The translations under genes were made by a program, and so were the position numbers. Positions 63,857 through 64,000 of a stretch of DNA of 64,000 nucleotides are shown piece by piece. Numbering within the stretch: the first letter of the stretch is position 1; the number at the start of each line of letters is the position of its first letter. The DNA comes from Pseudoscleropodium purum. Taxonomy: Eukaryota; Streptophyta; Bryopsida; Hypnales; Brachytheciaceae. Where the stretch lies: the NCBI GenBank assembly GCA_963969395.1, contig OZ017796.1:20586501-20650500 (forward strand). Reading direction: 5' to 3'. Under the pieces are notes generated by a model, which was given only the letters and a program-made list of their open reading frames with translations, searched no databases and was not told where the DNA came from.

Positions 63857-64000
63857 CATCATGATGGAGTGAACAAAATCATCGGGCTCGGAGATAAACA
63901 CCTCTTCAAGTTCTACGTCGTGGAGGATGGTGTGGATTGTGGATGGCCGGTTATGAGGTACAAGCTCAGGGCCACAGATTCTTCGTGGCTGCCTCTTGGC
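63857..64000 (+). CDS. Gene P, continuation after S4
   Basis: 48 codons in the frame of the DUF7869 exon (HHDGVNKIIGLGDKHLFKFY and on), open to the window edge. Supports S4 insertion into an open coding region. Confidence 0.7.

Overview
The window is nuclear, intron-bearing eukaryotic DNA made mostly of nested transposable elements, and it points to the plant lineage (land plant or streptophyte alga; a charophyte such as Chara would fit, but that is inference). The evidence is a Ty1/copia element whose primer site matches a plant-type initiator tRNA-Met, a large Ty3/gypsy element with a tRNA-Asp-type primer site as used by the Athila/Tat (OTA) group, BED/DUF659/hAT transposases, and TTTAGGG-like repeats. 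There are no bacterial operons, rRNAs or CRISPR arrays.

Two old divergent genes form the substrate. Gene M (minus strand) starts at 45207 and can be followed in frame down to the left edge. One exon looks ParB-like. Gene P (plus strand) runs from about 46877 to the right edge and carries a DUF7869-type, RNase-H-like transposase domain. Both are broken. A 19-bp palindrome (TATCGGCTGGCAGCCGATA and variants) occurs about 20 times in their introns and flanks, and I found it nowhere in the inserted elements.

Insertions into gene M, read from its start: solo LTR S3 (41884-45169); a compound hAT insertion (12570-39896, 8-bp duplication GTTCACTC); a copia element (7281-12184); and solo LTR S1 (3597-6919). 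Inside the hAT insertion lie, successively: a RING-type ORF; solo LTR S2 (13536-29347) splitting that ORF; a complete 12.5-kb gypsy element (16447-28966) inside S2; and a complete hAT element H1 (30138-39896). Gene P is split by a second hAT copy H2 (46989-57119, itself carrying a small nested element N1), by N2 (58456-58901) in an intron, and by solo LTR S4 (60556-63851) inside the DUF7869 domain.

Three things stand out. The gypsy family has 3.3-kb LTRs that each contain a 554-codon ORF with its own TATA box, plus a second TATA box for the genomic transcript; gag and pol share one frame and are separated by one UGA. The hAT family (H1, H2: near-identical inverted copies) carries, divergently from its transposase, a protein-kinase-like gene with identical lesions in both copies. 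The target-site duplications allow the order of insertion to be reconstructed and show gene M and gene P reading through the insertions in frame.
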